Positions 28,583 through 36,813 of a DNA stretch of 64,000 nucleotides are shown piece by piece. Position numbers and translations under genes: made by a program. The DNA is taken from contig CAXBMQ010000003.1 in assembly GCA_963977005.1 (NCBI GenBank), forward strand, positions 1-64,000. The letters run 5' to 3'. Source of the DNA: CAXBCP01 sp963977005. Its GTDB lineage: Bacteria; Pseudomonadota; Alphaproteobacteria; MPNO01; UBA830. The number at the start of each line of letters is the position of its first letter. The stretch's first letter is position 1. Below the pieces are notes generated by a model. It was not told the origin of the DNA. It saw only the letters and a program-made list of their open reading frames with translations, and did not search any database.

Positions 28583-29976
28583 CCGCCAAAAGAAACCTCA
28601 AGCGCTTTTTCGCCCCCCGCAACGTTGCCGTCGTCGGCGCATCCGCCACCAAAGGGCGTCCGGGACGTGTCGTCATCGAAAACATGCGCGCCAATGGCTA
28701 TGCCGGGAATATCTATCCGGTAAATCCGCGCGGCGGTCGTCTGCTGGGGCTGAAGGTGTACAAGACGATCGAGGACCTGCCGTCGGGTATCGATCTTGCC
28801 ATCGTGATCCTGCCGGCCCAGGCGACGCCACAGGCAGTACGCGATTGTGCCGCGCGAAAAATCGGATCGATCGTGCTGGTTGCCGGCGGCTTTGCCGAAG
28901 TGGACCATGCAGGCGAAGACCTGCAGGAAGAGCTGGCCCGCGCGGCCCGCGAAACCGGCGTGCGTGTGCTCGGCCCCAATACGGCCGGACATATCTCTAC
29001 CCCTGCCGACTTTACCTCGAGCTTCTTTCCGCTCGGCGAAATTCCCAAAGGCGGCATCTCATATGTCGCGCAGACCGGCAATTTCACAGGCGCCATGATG
29101 AAACACATCATGTCGGCCGAAAATTACGGTGTCGCGCGGTGTATCGGGCTCGGCAATACGGTCGATATCGACGAAACCGACGTGTTCGAGTTTCTCGCGA
29201 CCGACAAACACACCGACGCGATCTTCTTTTATCTCGAGAGCCTGCGCCGGCCGCGTGACTTTATCGAGATCGCGCGCGAGGTGACGCCGAAAAAGCCGGT
29301 CATCATGCTTAAAGGCGGGGCCACGCCGGATGGCGCTGCGGCAGCTTTGTCGCACACGGCATCGCTTGGCTCCGACGACCGGATTCTGGACGGCGCCCTC
29401 CGACAGGCCGGTGTGGTGCGGATCGATGAATTCTCGCATCTGTTTCTCGCGGCGAAGGCCGTTGCGCCGATGCCGGTACCTGCCGGCAACCGGGTCGGTT
29501 TCGTGTCGCCGTCAGGGGCGTTCATCGTCCATATCAGCGACTTGTGCCGGCAGCGGCTCAATCTCACCTTTCCTGCTCTGACGGCGAAAACGATGGACCG
29601 GCTGAAAGAAATCAGCCCGCCCTTCATCCGTCTCAGCAATCCAGTGGATATTTTCCCCAGCGCGACGGTGCACGGCATGGAATACGCCTACCGGGAGGCG
29701 ATGGAAGCCGTGTTCAAGGATCCGAACGTGGATGCGGTGGTGTCGATCATGATCCTGACCAAAGAGCTCGGAATGCCGTCCCTCGACTTTATCCCGGAGC
29801 TTGCCGCCAAATACCCGAAGAAGCCGGTCTATATTTCCTTTAGCGGCGACCACGCCTGTAACGAGGAAGCCAAGGCGTTCCTGGAGCCGCGAGGCGTGCC
29901 GACCTTCCCGCTGATCGAGGATGCATTCAAGGCGCTCGACGTTCTGGTCCGGGCCCGTCAGGCGCTTAAATCCTGA
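28579..29976 (+). CDS. ADP-forming acyl-CoA synthetase, alpha (CoA-binding/ligase) subunit
   Basis: A 465-residue protein with the CoA-binding Rossmann domain (RNVAVVGASATKGRPG, residues about 13-28, and GYAGNIYPVNP). Two succinyl-CoA-ligase-like domains follow. ALSHTASLGSDD near residue 255 holds the His expected to be phosphorylated during catalysis. It overlaps the beta gene at its start and touches the thioesterase gene at its end (stop and start share the base at 29976). The trio is therefore one operon handling one CoA ester. Confidence 0.85.
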   Translation: MTAKRNLKRFFAPRNVAVVGASATKGRPGRVVIENMRANGYAGNIYPVNPRGGRLLGLKVYKTIEDLPSGIDLAIVILPAQATPQAVRDCAARKIGSIVLVAGGFAEVDHAGEDLQEELARAARETGVRVLGPNTAGHISTPADFTSSFFPLGEIPKGGISYVAQTGNFTGAMMKHIMSAENYGVARCIGLGNTVDIDETDVFEFLATDKHTDAIFFYLESLRRPRDFIEIAREVTPKKPVIMLKGGATPDGAAAALSHTASLGSDDRILDGALRQAGVVRIDEFSHLFLAAKAVAPMPVPAGNRVGFVSPSGAFIVHISDLCRQRLNLTFPALTAKTMDRLKEISPPFIRLSNPVDIFPSATVHGMEYAYREAMEAVFKDPNVDAVVSIMILTKELGMPSLDFIPELAAKYPKKPVYISFSGDHACNEEAKAFLEPRGVPTFPLIEDAFKALDVLVRARQALKS

Positions 29977-30458
29977 TGGGCGAAGCGGCTCTTCCGGCGA
30001 TTTGGCGGGAAACCGTCCGCGGTGAGTGGTGCGACTATAACGGCCATCTCAACATGGCCTATTACGTGTTGATATTCGATCACGCGACGGACGTGTTCCA
30101 TGACAGTCTGGGGATAGACAAGCCTTACCGGCTCGCGACGAATTGTTCGACCTTCGCGGTCGAAATCCACACGACCTACCTTGCCGAGGTGGTCGAAGGA
30201 GACGAGGTTTCGGTCTCGACCCAGCTTCTCGATCACGATGAAAAGCGGCTGCACTACTTTCACCGAATGTATCACGCCGAAAAGGGCTTCCTGTCGGCGA
30301 CGAACGAAATCATGACGGTTCACGTCGATCTCGGCATCCGGAAGGTGGTGCCGATGTCGGAAAACATCCGGCAGAAGGCGGCGGATATGTTCGCGAGACA
30401 CAGCGATTTGCCGGCGCCGGACCAGCAGGGCCATACCATCGGTATCCGGCGACAGTAG
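29976..30458 (+). CDS. Hot-dog fold acyl-CoA thioesterase (4HBT / CdhB-like)
   Basis: A 160-residue single hot-dog domain. The segment RGEWCDYNGHLNMAYYVLIFDHATDVF has the D-x-N-G-H-L/M-N pattern of 4-hydroxybenzoyl-CoA-type thioesterases, with the catalytic Asp. It most resembles thioesterases found in carnitine/betaine pathways (betainyl-CoA thioesterase). It is the third gene of the acyl-CoA synthetase operon, overlapping it by one base. A ligase and a hydrolase for CoA esters side by side suggest a cycle, or CoA recycling for one substrate. The choice of substrate is inference. Confidence 0.75.
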   Translation: MGEAALPAIWRETVRGEWCDYNGHLNMAYYVLIFDHATDVFHDSLGIDKPYRLATNCSTFAVEIHTTYLAEVVEGDEVSVSTQLLDHDEKRLHYFHRMYHAEKGFLSATNEIMTVHVDLGIRKVVPMSENIRQKAADMFARHSDLPAPDQQGHTIGIRRQ

Positions 30459-30586
30459 TCCGGGGGTGGCGATTTGGGCTTTTCGGAAACCGCACGGCGC
30501 GATACACCTATCCGGATGGTTTCCAACAGATTGAATCCATTTCGTAATACCTTTGTCAGCGGGCTGCTTTTTCCGGGCGGTGTTGC

Positions 30587-32350
30587 TTGACCGACAAGCC
30601 CTTTCTTGAGCCGGTCTACAGGTTCATCCGCAATCAGCAGCTTATTCTGATACTGCTGGCCGTCCTCACCGGGTCGGCGGCATCGTTCGGGGCGATCGTT
30701 TTTCGCGAAGCCATCGTGATTGTGCAATCGCTGGCGTTTGGCGCTTCCCTCGAACAAATGTCGGAGTTTTTCAGCACGCTGCCTGACTGGCAAATTATCC
30801 TCGTGCCGACGGGCGGCGGGCTGCTGGTGGGGTTAATGGTTCATTTTCTGATGCCGGGGCGTCGAAACAGAGCTGTTGCAGACGTCATGGAGGCAGCGGC
30901 GCTGCGTTCCGGGGCGATTACCCTGCGCGAGGGACTTGGCGCCGCAGCGGTAAGTGCGGCGTCCATCGGGGTCGGCGCCTCGGTCGGCCGCGAAGGGCCG
31001 GTTGTGCACCTGGGCGCAACCCTGTCGTCTTTCGTGGCGACGCGGCTCCGGCTCAGCCGGTCGCAGGCGGTCACTTTGCTCGGTTGCGGCGTTGCATCTG
31101 CGGTGGCGTCGTCGTTTAACGCGCCGATCGCCGGCGTGTTTTTTGCTCTTGAAGTCGTCATCGGCCATTACGCGCTCAGCGCGTTCGCCCCGATCGTAAT
31201 CGCCGGCGTTACCGGAACCATCATCACGCGTCTCTATTTCGGCGATTTTCCCGCCTTTATCATTCCCGGCCAGACAATCGTGTCATTCTGGGAATTTCCC
31301 GCATTTGCCCTGCTTGGCGTTGTCTGCGCGATGTCTGCGGTTATTTTTCTGCGCTCGTGTGAGTTCTCGACCGATGTTTTTAGCCGGATACCGGTTCCTG
31401 CATGGCTGAAGCCGATGTTCGGCGGGCTGTGCGTCGGCGTGATCGCGCTGGCCTTTCCGCAGGTTCTGGGCGTTGGATACGAAGCGACCGACCTGGCTCT
31501 GAAGGGGCAGTACGAACTCGCGGTCCTGATTGCACTGATTGCCGCAAAGACGGCCGCGACGGCGATTTGCGTGGGGGCAGGTTTCGGGGGCGGAGTCTTT
31601 TCACCGTCGATGTTTATCGGTGCGATGGTCGGAGGCGCATTCGGGCTGATTGCAACGCAGTTTTTCCCGCATCTTTCGTCCGGTCATTCGGCCTATACGC
31701 TGGTCGGACTGGGCGCTGTGTCGGGGGCGGTGCTGGGCGCGCCGATCTCCACCATTCTGATCGTGTTCGAACTCACGGCGAACTATGCGCTGACGATTGC
31801 CGTGATGATGGCTGTGGTGATCGCAACCGTTATCACGCAGCAGGTTCGTGGCCATTCGTTCTTTACCTGGCAGCTCGAGCGGCGTGGCATAAATATCAAG
31901 GGTGGTCGTGAATCCGGCCTGATGACCACGACGCATGTGTCCGATGTCATGAGTCACGAGTTCACGCCGGTTGCGCAATCGCTCAACATAAACGGGGTAC
32001 GCGAAAAACTGCTGACCGCACCGCACGGCGAGTTATTCGTGGTCGACGACAATGGCGCACTGTTCGGGACCATTACCCTCGAAGACCTGTCCGACAGCGC
32101 CTTCGATCATTCGATCGACGATGTTGTGAACGCCCGGGATGTTGCGCGGCTGCATCCGCCCTCGCTTGCCGCCGACGACTCGCTCGAGGGCGCCCTGAAG
32201 ATGATGCAGGATACGGGCGAGGAACATGTCGCTGTCGTCGCCGACCGGAAATCAATGAAGCTGGTCGGGTTTCTGCACGAAATCGATGTGATGCTCATTT
32301 ACAACCGCGCGCTGCTCGACGCCCGGCGCGAGGAACGCGGCGAAATCTGA
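30587..32350 (+). CDS. ClC-family chloride channel/antiporter with C-terminal CBS domains
   Basis: A 587-residue membrane protein with 10-12 hydrophobic helices (about 15-430) followed by a CBS-domain pair (about 445-580). ClC ion-path motifs are visible: GVGASVGREGPVVHLGA (G-R-E-G-P with the gating Glu) and GAGFGGGVFSPSMFIGAMVGGAFG (G-x-F-x-P). The first GSGIP loop is altered. The gating Glu suggests proton-coupled antiport is possible. CBS domains commonly bind adenine nucleotides and tune gating. Start is TTG 30587 with a GGGCGG upstream; the gene stands alone. Confidence 0.88.
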   Translation: MTDKPFLEPVYRFIRNQQLILILLAVLTGSAASFGAIVFREAIVIVQSLAFGASLEQMSEFFSTLPDWQIILVPTGGGLLVGLMVHFLMPGRRNRAVADVMEAAALRSGAITLREGLGAAAVSAASIGVGASVGREGPVVHLGATLSSFVATRLRLSRSQAVTLLGCGVASAVASSFNAPIAGVFFALEVVIGHYALSAFAPIVIAGVTGTIITRLYFGDFPAFIIPGQTIVSFWEFPAFALLGVVCAMSAVIFLRSCEFSTDVFSRIPVPAWLKPMFGGLCVGVIALAFPQVLGVGYEATDLALKGQYELAVLIALIAAKTAATAICVGAGFGGGVFSPSMFIGAMVGGAFGLIATQFFPHLSSGHSAYTLVGLGAVSGAVLGAPISTILIVFELTANYALTIAVMMAVVIATVITQQVRGHSFFTWQLERRGINIKGGRESGLMTTTHVSDVMSHEFTPVAQSLNINGVREKLLTAPHGELFVVDDNGALFGTITLEDLSDSAFDHSIDDVVNARDVARLHPPSLAADDSLEGALKMMQDTGEEHVAVVADRKSMKLVGFLHEIDVMLIYNRALLDARREERGEI

Positions 32351-32376
32351 CGGCCGTTGCCGAACGCCCTGCGCTG

Positions 32377-32706
32377 TCAGGGCCCCAGATCCAGCAGGGA
32401 TATTCCGTCGCAGCCGCGTTCGAATGCGCCGACCAGCAAGTTGCGTCCATGGTTTCGAATATCGGCTTTATCCAGCCCCGCGGGTATGGCTTCCTGGTGA
32501 ACGACCATGCCGGCGAGTGTCCCCAGCATCAGGTGAATATCCGACATTGAAACCTTCTCGTCCTTGAGCGATTCCATCACGGCCGCGCTCCACATCGCGA
32601 CATGTTTGCGCCGTTCGGCTGACAGATCGTTGAACCGCGATTCGGCGAACGTTTCGCAGGCGGTGAAATAGCGGGATAATTCCTGGGTCTCATCGGCTTT
32701 CGGCAT
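32377..32706 (-). CDS. Hypothetical protein, 109 residues
   Basis: A soluble, largely helical protein without signal peptide or Cys-rich site (one Cys near residue 17 and one near 98). It has a charged N-terminal helix (ETQELSRYFTACETFAESRFNDL) and a middle HLMLGTLAGMVVHQEAIP segment. ATG 32706 is the only reasonable start. Codon composition matches the neighbours. It is convergent with the ClC gene and divergent from uvrD. I do not recognise a family. Confidence 0.6.
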   Translation of the reverse strand: MPKADETQELSRYFTACETFAESRFNDLSAERRKHVAMWSAAVMESLKDEKVSMSDIHLMLGTLAGMVVHQEAIPAGLDKADIRNHGRNLLVGAFERGCDGISLLDLGP

Positions 32707-32846
32707 GCGATCACTACCTATGATGTTGTGCCTTACCCGTCAGAAAACTATCCGACGCAACGCCAATTCTCAATTTTTTCCGGGTTCGTGGTTAACGGGG
32801 GCCAATCGCCCGTGCGATTCGCAATTTCCCGGTTTCGCCGCGCCGT

Positions 32847-32868
32847 GCGTGCGCACGCCTGATATAAT
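32847..32868 (+). promoter_or_regulatory. TATAAT box and GC palindrome just ahead of uvrD (possible leaderless promoter)
   Basis: A perfect -10 hexamer TATAAT (32863-32868) lies only 6 nt before the uvrD ATG, so transcription would begin at or next to the start codon. No Shine-Dalgarno sequence is visible, in keeping with a leaderless mRNA. Between the -35 and -10 positions is a 12-bp perfect palindrome, GCGTGCGCACGC (32847-32858), which could be an operator. The -35 element is poor. Confidence 0.4.
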
Positions 32869-32874
32869 CGGCAG

Positions 32875-35142
32875 ATGATACCTGATACAGAACCGCGCGA
32901 CGTGCCCGCGGCGCCTGCCGCGCCTTACCTGCAGGGCCTGAACGGCCCTCAGCGAGAGGCCGTTGAATCCGTTGACGGCCCGCTCCTCGTGCTGGCGGGC
33001 GCGGGCACGGGCAAAACGCGCGTCCTGACCACCCGCATAGGCCATATCCTGGTAACGCGCCGCGCCTGGCCGAGCCAGATTCTGGCCGTGACGTTCACTA
33101 ACAAGGCAGCGCGCGAAATGCGCGATCGGGTGGCGGCGATGATCGGCGGGGCATCCGAAGGGCTCTGGATCGGCACATTTCATGCCATCGCGACGCGGAT
33201 GCTGCGCCGTCATGCCGAACTGGTGGGACTGCAGTCGAATTTTACCATCCTCGATCAGGACGATCAGATACGGCTGGTTAAACAGATTATCGAGGCCGAG
33301 GAAATCGACGACAAGCGCTGGCCCGCGCGCGCGGTCCATGCCGCGATCGAACGGTTCAAGGACCGCGGACTGACTCCCGACAAGGTCGGTGTCGCCGAGG
33401 CCGGCGATATCGCCGATGGGCGTATCGGTGAGCTGTACAGGATCTACCAGGACCGGCTGAAGGTCTTGAATGCCGCCGATTTCGGCGATCTGCTGCTGCA
33501 TTGCGTGACGCTGTTTCTCAAGCACCCCGATGTCCTCAAAGAGTATCAGCAGCAGTTCCATTACGTTCTGGTCGACGAATACCAGGATTCGAACGTCGCA
33601 CAGTATCTGTGGCTGCGGTTGCTGGCACAGGGACGGCACAACATTTGCTGCGTCGGCGACGACGACCAGTCCATCTATAGCTGGCGCGGTGCCGAGGTCG
33701 GCAACATCCTGCGCTTCGAGAAGGATTTCCCCGGCGCCAAGGTCATCCGCCTCGAACAGAACTACCGCTCCACCCAGCAGATACTGTCTGCCGCGTCGCA
33801 GATGATCGCTCACAATAGCGGACGTCTCGGCAAGACGCTGTGGACCGAGGCGGAAAGCGGTGAGCCCCTGCATATCCGGGCCGTCTGGGACGGGGAATCC
33901 GAGGCGCGTTTCATCTGCGATGAGATCGAAAACCTGCAGCGCGACGGCGCATCGCTGGACGGCATGGCCATCCTCGTGCGGGCCAGTTTCCAGATGCGCG
34001 AATTCGAAGAACGGCTGATCACGCTGGGTGTGCCCTACCGCGTGGTCGGCGGGCCGCGGTTTTACGAACGCGCGGAAATCCGCGATGCCATTGCCTATCT
34101 GCGCGTCGTCGCCCAGCCGAATGACGACCTGGCGCTGGAACGTATCATCAATCTGCCGCGCCGGGGTCTCGGCGCGGCGACGCTCCAGACCCTGCATGGT
34201 CATGCCCGGGCACAGGATATATCGCTGTATGAATCCGCCCGCCAGATCATAGAGACCGACGAGATAAAGCCGCAGGCGAGGACATCGCTGCGCAAGCTGC
34301 TTGAGGCCTTCGACCGATGGCGTGCCATGGCGCAGGCCGTCGATCAGATGGAACTGGCAGGCACGGTGCTCGATGAATCCGGCTATACGGAGATGTGGCA
34401 GAAAAACAAGGCGCCGGATGCCCCGGGCCGGCTGGAAAACCTCAAGGAACTGGTCTCGGCGCTTAGCGAGTTTGAATCGCTTGAGGGCTTTCTCGAACAT
34501 ATCAGCCTTGTGATGGACCGCGACGACGGTGCTGCCGGAGAAATGGCGAGCCTGATGACCCTGCATGCCGCCAAGGGGCTGGAATTCGACCATGTGTTCC
34601 TGCCGGGCTGGGAAGAGGAGGTTTTCCCCAACCGCCGGTCGGTGGACGATGGCGGCTCCGCTGCGCTGGAGGAAGAACGCCGGCTCGCCTATGTCGGTAT
34701 TACGCGGGCCCGGCGACGGGTATGGATATGCCACGCGTCGAGCCGCCGGGTCTACAATCAGTGGCTGTCCTGTGCGCCGTCGCGGTTTATAGATGAATTG
34801 CCGGACGAGTTCGTGGAACACGTCATCGAACCCGGATTGTATGGCGGCATAGGCGAACCGGGCATGACATCGTCGGGCGACCACAGCTGGGGAGCGCCGC
34901 AACAGGGCCGTGGGCCGGGCTATCAGCGGATGCGTGCCGGCGGCAAAAACAGGGAGAGGGTATCCCGCCCGTCTTCGCTGCAGGAGCCCGCGCCTTCAGG
35001 GCTTGTCGCGGTCGGTATCCGGGTGTTCCATCAGAAATTCGGCTACGGCACGGTTCGGTCGAACGAGGGCGGCAAGCTGGAGATCGATTTCGAGAAAGCC
35101 GGGACGAAAAAGGTCATGGAAAGCTTCGTGGAACCGGCATGA
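32875..35142 (+). CDS. uvrD: UvrD/PcrA-family superfamily 1 DNA helicase
   Basis: A 755-residue SF1A helicase. LNGPQREAV is the Q motif, Walker A AGAGTGKT is at 41-48, TFTNKAAREM is motif Ia, VDEYQDSN is motif II, VGDDDQSIYSWRGA is motif III, LEQNYRST is motif IV, MTLHAAKGLEFDHVFLPG is motif V and LAYVGITRARRRV is motif VI. The C-terminal tail ends with the KFGYGTV...DFEKAGTKKV domain typical of PcrA/UvrD, which contacts RNA polymerase or UvrB. It unwinds 3'-5' in repair and in removal of RecA or stalled RNA polymerase. The stop overlaps prmA by 4 bp (ATGA). Confidence 0.93.
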   Translation: MIPDTEPRDVPAAPAAPYLQGLNGPQREAVESVDGPLLVLAGAGTGKTRVLTTRIGHILVTRRAWPSQILAVTFTNKAAREMRDRVAAMIGGASEGLWIGTFHAIATRMLRRHAELVGLQSNFTILDQDDQIRLVKQIIEAEEIDDKRWPARAVHAAIERFKDRGLTPDKVGVAEAGDIADGRIGELYRIYQDRLKVLNAADFGDLLLHCVTLFLKHPDVLKEYQQQFHYVLVDEYQDSNVAQYLWLRLLAQGRHNICCVGDDDQSIYSWRGAEVGNILRFEKDFPGAKVIRLEQNYRSTQQILSAASQMIAHNSGRLGKTLWTEAESGEPLHIRAVWDGESEARFICDEIENLQRDGASLDGMAILVRASFQMREFEERLITLGVPYRVVGGPRFYERAEIRDAIAYLRVVAQPNDDLALERIINLPRRGLGAATLQTLHGHARAQDISLYESARQIIETDEIKPQARTSLRKLLEAFDRWRAMAQAVDQMELAGTVLDESGYTEMWQKNKAPDAPGRLENLKELVSALSEFESLEGFLEHISLVMDRDDGAAGEMASLMTLHAAKGLEFDHVFLPGWEEEVFPNRRSVDDGGSAALEEERRLAYVGITRARRRVWICHASSRRVYNQWLSCAPSRFIDELPDEFVEHVIEPGLYGGIGEPGMTSSGDHSWGAPQQGRGPGYQRMRAGGKNRERVSRPSSLQEPAPSGLVAVGIRVFHQKFGYGTVRSNEGGKLEIDFEKAGTKKVMESFVEPA

Positions 35143-36023
35143 CGGATGCCGCAATCTGGGAGATCGGTATCGAACTGCCGACCGGAGATCACCGGGCGGC
35201 GTTTGAGGAAGTGATCGAGAGTTTCGTCACCGGCCATGCGATTTTTGAGGTCGAGGGCACGCCGCGATGGCGTCTGACCGGCTATACCGATGGTCCGCCC
35301 GACGAGAACGCGGTAAAGGCCAGCGTGGCGGCAGCGGCGGCTGCAGCAGGCATCGCGTGTCCTGATGTCCGATTTGCCGGCGTGATCGAAAAAGACTGGG
35401 TTGCGGAGGTCGAAAAGACGCTGACGCCGATTCATGTTCCGCCATATTACGTCTTCGGGTCGCATATTCGCGATACGCCGCCGCCGAACTCCATCGCGAT
35501 CCAGATCGATGCGGGGCTCGCCTTCGGCACCGGCAACCACGAAACGACGCAGGGATGCCTGCAGGCGCTCGAATCGGTTCTGGCGGACCAGCCGCCGAAA
35601 TCGCCGATCGATATCGGCACCGGCAGCGGTATCCTGGCGATTGCGGTGGCGAAACGCTTCGGTGTCGACGTCATGGCCAGCGATATCGACCCGATCGCCA
35701 TCGACGTCGCGCGGGAAAACGCCGCGATCAACGGTGTTGCAGACCGGATCGCTTTTGCCGTCAGCGACGGGCTCGACAATGCGGAGATTGCGGCGTCGGC
35801 GCCCTATGATCTCATTCTTGCAAACATCGTCGCCAACCCGCTGATTGCGCTGGCGCCTGGAATATCGGCGATCGCCGCCATGGGCGGATATGTGATCCTG
35901 TCGGGGATTTTGCGGGAGCAGGCAGCCAGCGTAATCGCAGCCTATCGTGAACGCGGAATGTCTCTAAAAGAGCGTATCGACCTCGGGAACTGGTCGACCC
36001 TGGTTCTGACGCGCGGCGAATAG
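35139..36023 (+). CDS. prmA: Ribosomal protein L11 methyltransferase
   Basis: A 294-residue methyltransferase with a short N-terminal substrate-recognition domain (residues 1 to about 100) and a class I SAM fold. Motifs are LAFGTGNHETTQGCL (characteristic of PrmA), motif I DIGTGSGILAIA, the acidic strand ASDIDPIAI, and DLILANIVANPL (the N-I-x-x-N/P motif near the target amine). It trimethylates several sites of ribosomal protein L11 in the cytoplasm. It follows uvrD with an ATGA overlap and is convergent with the ialB-like gene. Confidence 0.92.
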   Translation: MTDAAIWEIGIELPTGDHRAAFEEVIESFVTGHAIFEVEGTPRWRLTGYTDGPPDENAVKASVAAAAAAAGIACPDVRFAGVIEKDWVAEVEKTLTPIHVPPYYVFGSHIRDTPPPNSIAIQIDAGLAFGTGNHETTQGCLQALESVLADQPPKSPIDIGTGSGILAIAVAKRFGVDVMASDIDPIAIDVARENAAINGVADRIAFAVSDGLDNAEIAASAPYDLILANIVANPLIALAPGISAIAAMGGYVILSGILREQAASVIAAYRERGMSLKERIDLGNWSTLVLTRGE

Positions 36024-36042
36024 TGAAGCGGGCCGGCGTCGG

Positions 36043-36546
36043 TTACTTGGTTTTCAAGGCGGCAAAACCGGCCGCAAACCCCATCAGCGAGAACTCGACG
36101 CGTAGCGGCTGCCCGTTCGGCTGACGGAATATGACGCGGCCTTTCTTGCCTGCCGCGAACAGTTTTTGCATGTCTTCGGTAACCGGAAACTGCCCGCGGC
36201 AGCCATTGATATTACAGAACCGGAGCGGGAACCGGACCAGTTCCTTCTCATCGACATTAAGCGTCAGCCCGGCGGGCAGAAGAATCCCGAGCGGCGCGGT
36301 GATCGCGGCGACAAAGGGCTGATCCTTTGTCGGGCGGGCGATCGAGACGTTCAGTATACGCTTGCCGCTGGTCTGCCAGAGAATATCCTGGAAAAGAACG
36401 CATCTTTCCGGAGCATCTGTCTTTAGCTGCCGGCAGGACAGGGCCCAGTCGCCGAATTTGTTTGTCGTCTTTGGGAGGGATTGCGCCGCTGCAATACTCG
36501 TGCCGGCGGCAATGATAGCCGCGGCAATCACAATGAATTTCTGCAC
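36043..36546 (-). CDS. Invasion-associated locus B (IalB) family protein
   Basis: A 167-residue exported protein with a signal peptide at about 1-22 (cleavage after AAA). The mature domain has the IalB pattern: FGDWALSCRQ, APERCVLFQDI, PFVAAITAPLGILLPAGL with the L-P-x-G turn, FPLRFCNINGCRGQFPVT and VIFRQPNGQPLRVEFSLMGFAAGFAAL. Four Cys form two probable disulfides. The family is periplasmic or envelope-located and common in alphaproteobacteria. Its original invasion role comes from Bartonella and need not apply here. It is divergent from the aminopeptidase gene. Confidence 0.88.
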   Translation of the reverse strand: MQKFIVIAAAIIAAGTSIAAAQSLPKTTNKFGDWALSCRQLKTDAPERCVLFQDILWQTSGKRILNVSIARPTKDQPFVAAITAPLGILLPAGLTLNVDEKELVRFPLRFCNINGCRGQFPVTEDMQKLFAAGKKGRVIFRQPNGQPLRVEFSLMGFAAGFAALKTK

Positions 36547-36582
36547 GTTCTACTCTCGCTTACCCGGTGTACAACCCGCCGC

Positions 36583-36615
36583 CAGCGACACTCCAGCGAT
36601 ACTTCAGCGATACTG
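36583..36615. repeat. Three tandem 11-bp repeats CAGCGAYACTN
   Basis: CAGCGACACTC, CAGCGATACTT and CAGCGATACTG follow one another without a gap, near one helical turn per unit, in the 267-bp region between the divergent ialB-like and aminopeptidase genes. The rest of this gap shows no gene I can support. Confidence 0.7.
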
Positions 36616-36813
36616 CGGCGACCGGCGAACCCTACGGCAATCCAGCCGTCATTCGCAATCATATTGTCGGCATCGTCGCGGAACGCTACCGTGCGCCTCG
36701 ATGACGGATATAAATGGCGGTTTCCCGCCCTATTGGAGGCCGAGATAGATAATTTTCTGCTGGAGGGAATAGCTGCTTCGGCATTCCTGACCGATGTTGA
36801 CGGTGCCGACCGG

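Noticed and set aside
32366..32383. GCCCTG-N6-CAGGGC hairpin between the ClC and hypothetical genes as a terminator
   Set aside because: The 6-bp stem has no U-run on either side, so it cannot be called a Rho-independent terminator.
32770..34902. A 710-codon minus-strand frame covering almost all of uvrD
   Set aside because: It is an antisense shadow produced by the high GC third positions of uvrD; its product has no recognisable fold and no ribosome-binding site. Similar long shadows lie opposite the hydroxylase gene (2519-4183), metH (25847-27607), ligA (39024-40697) and mraY/murF (55360-57315).
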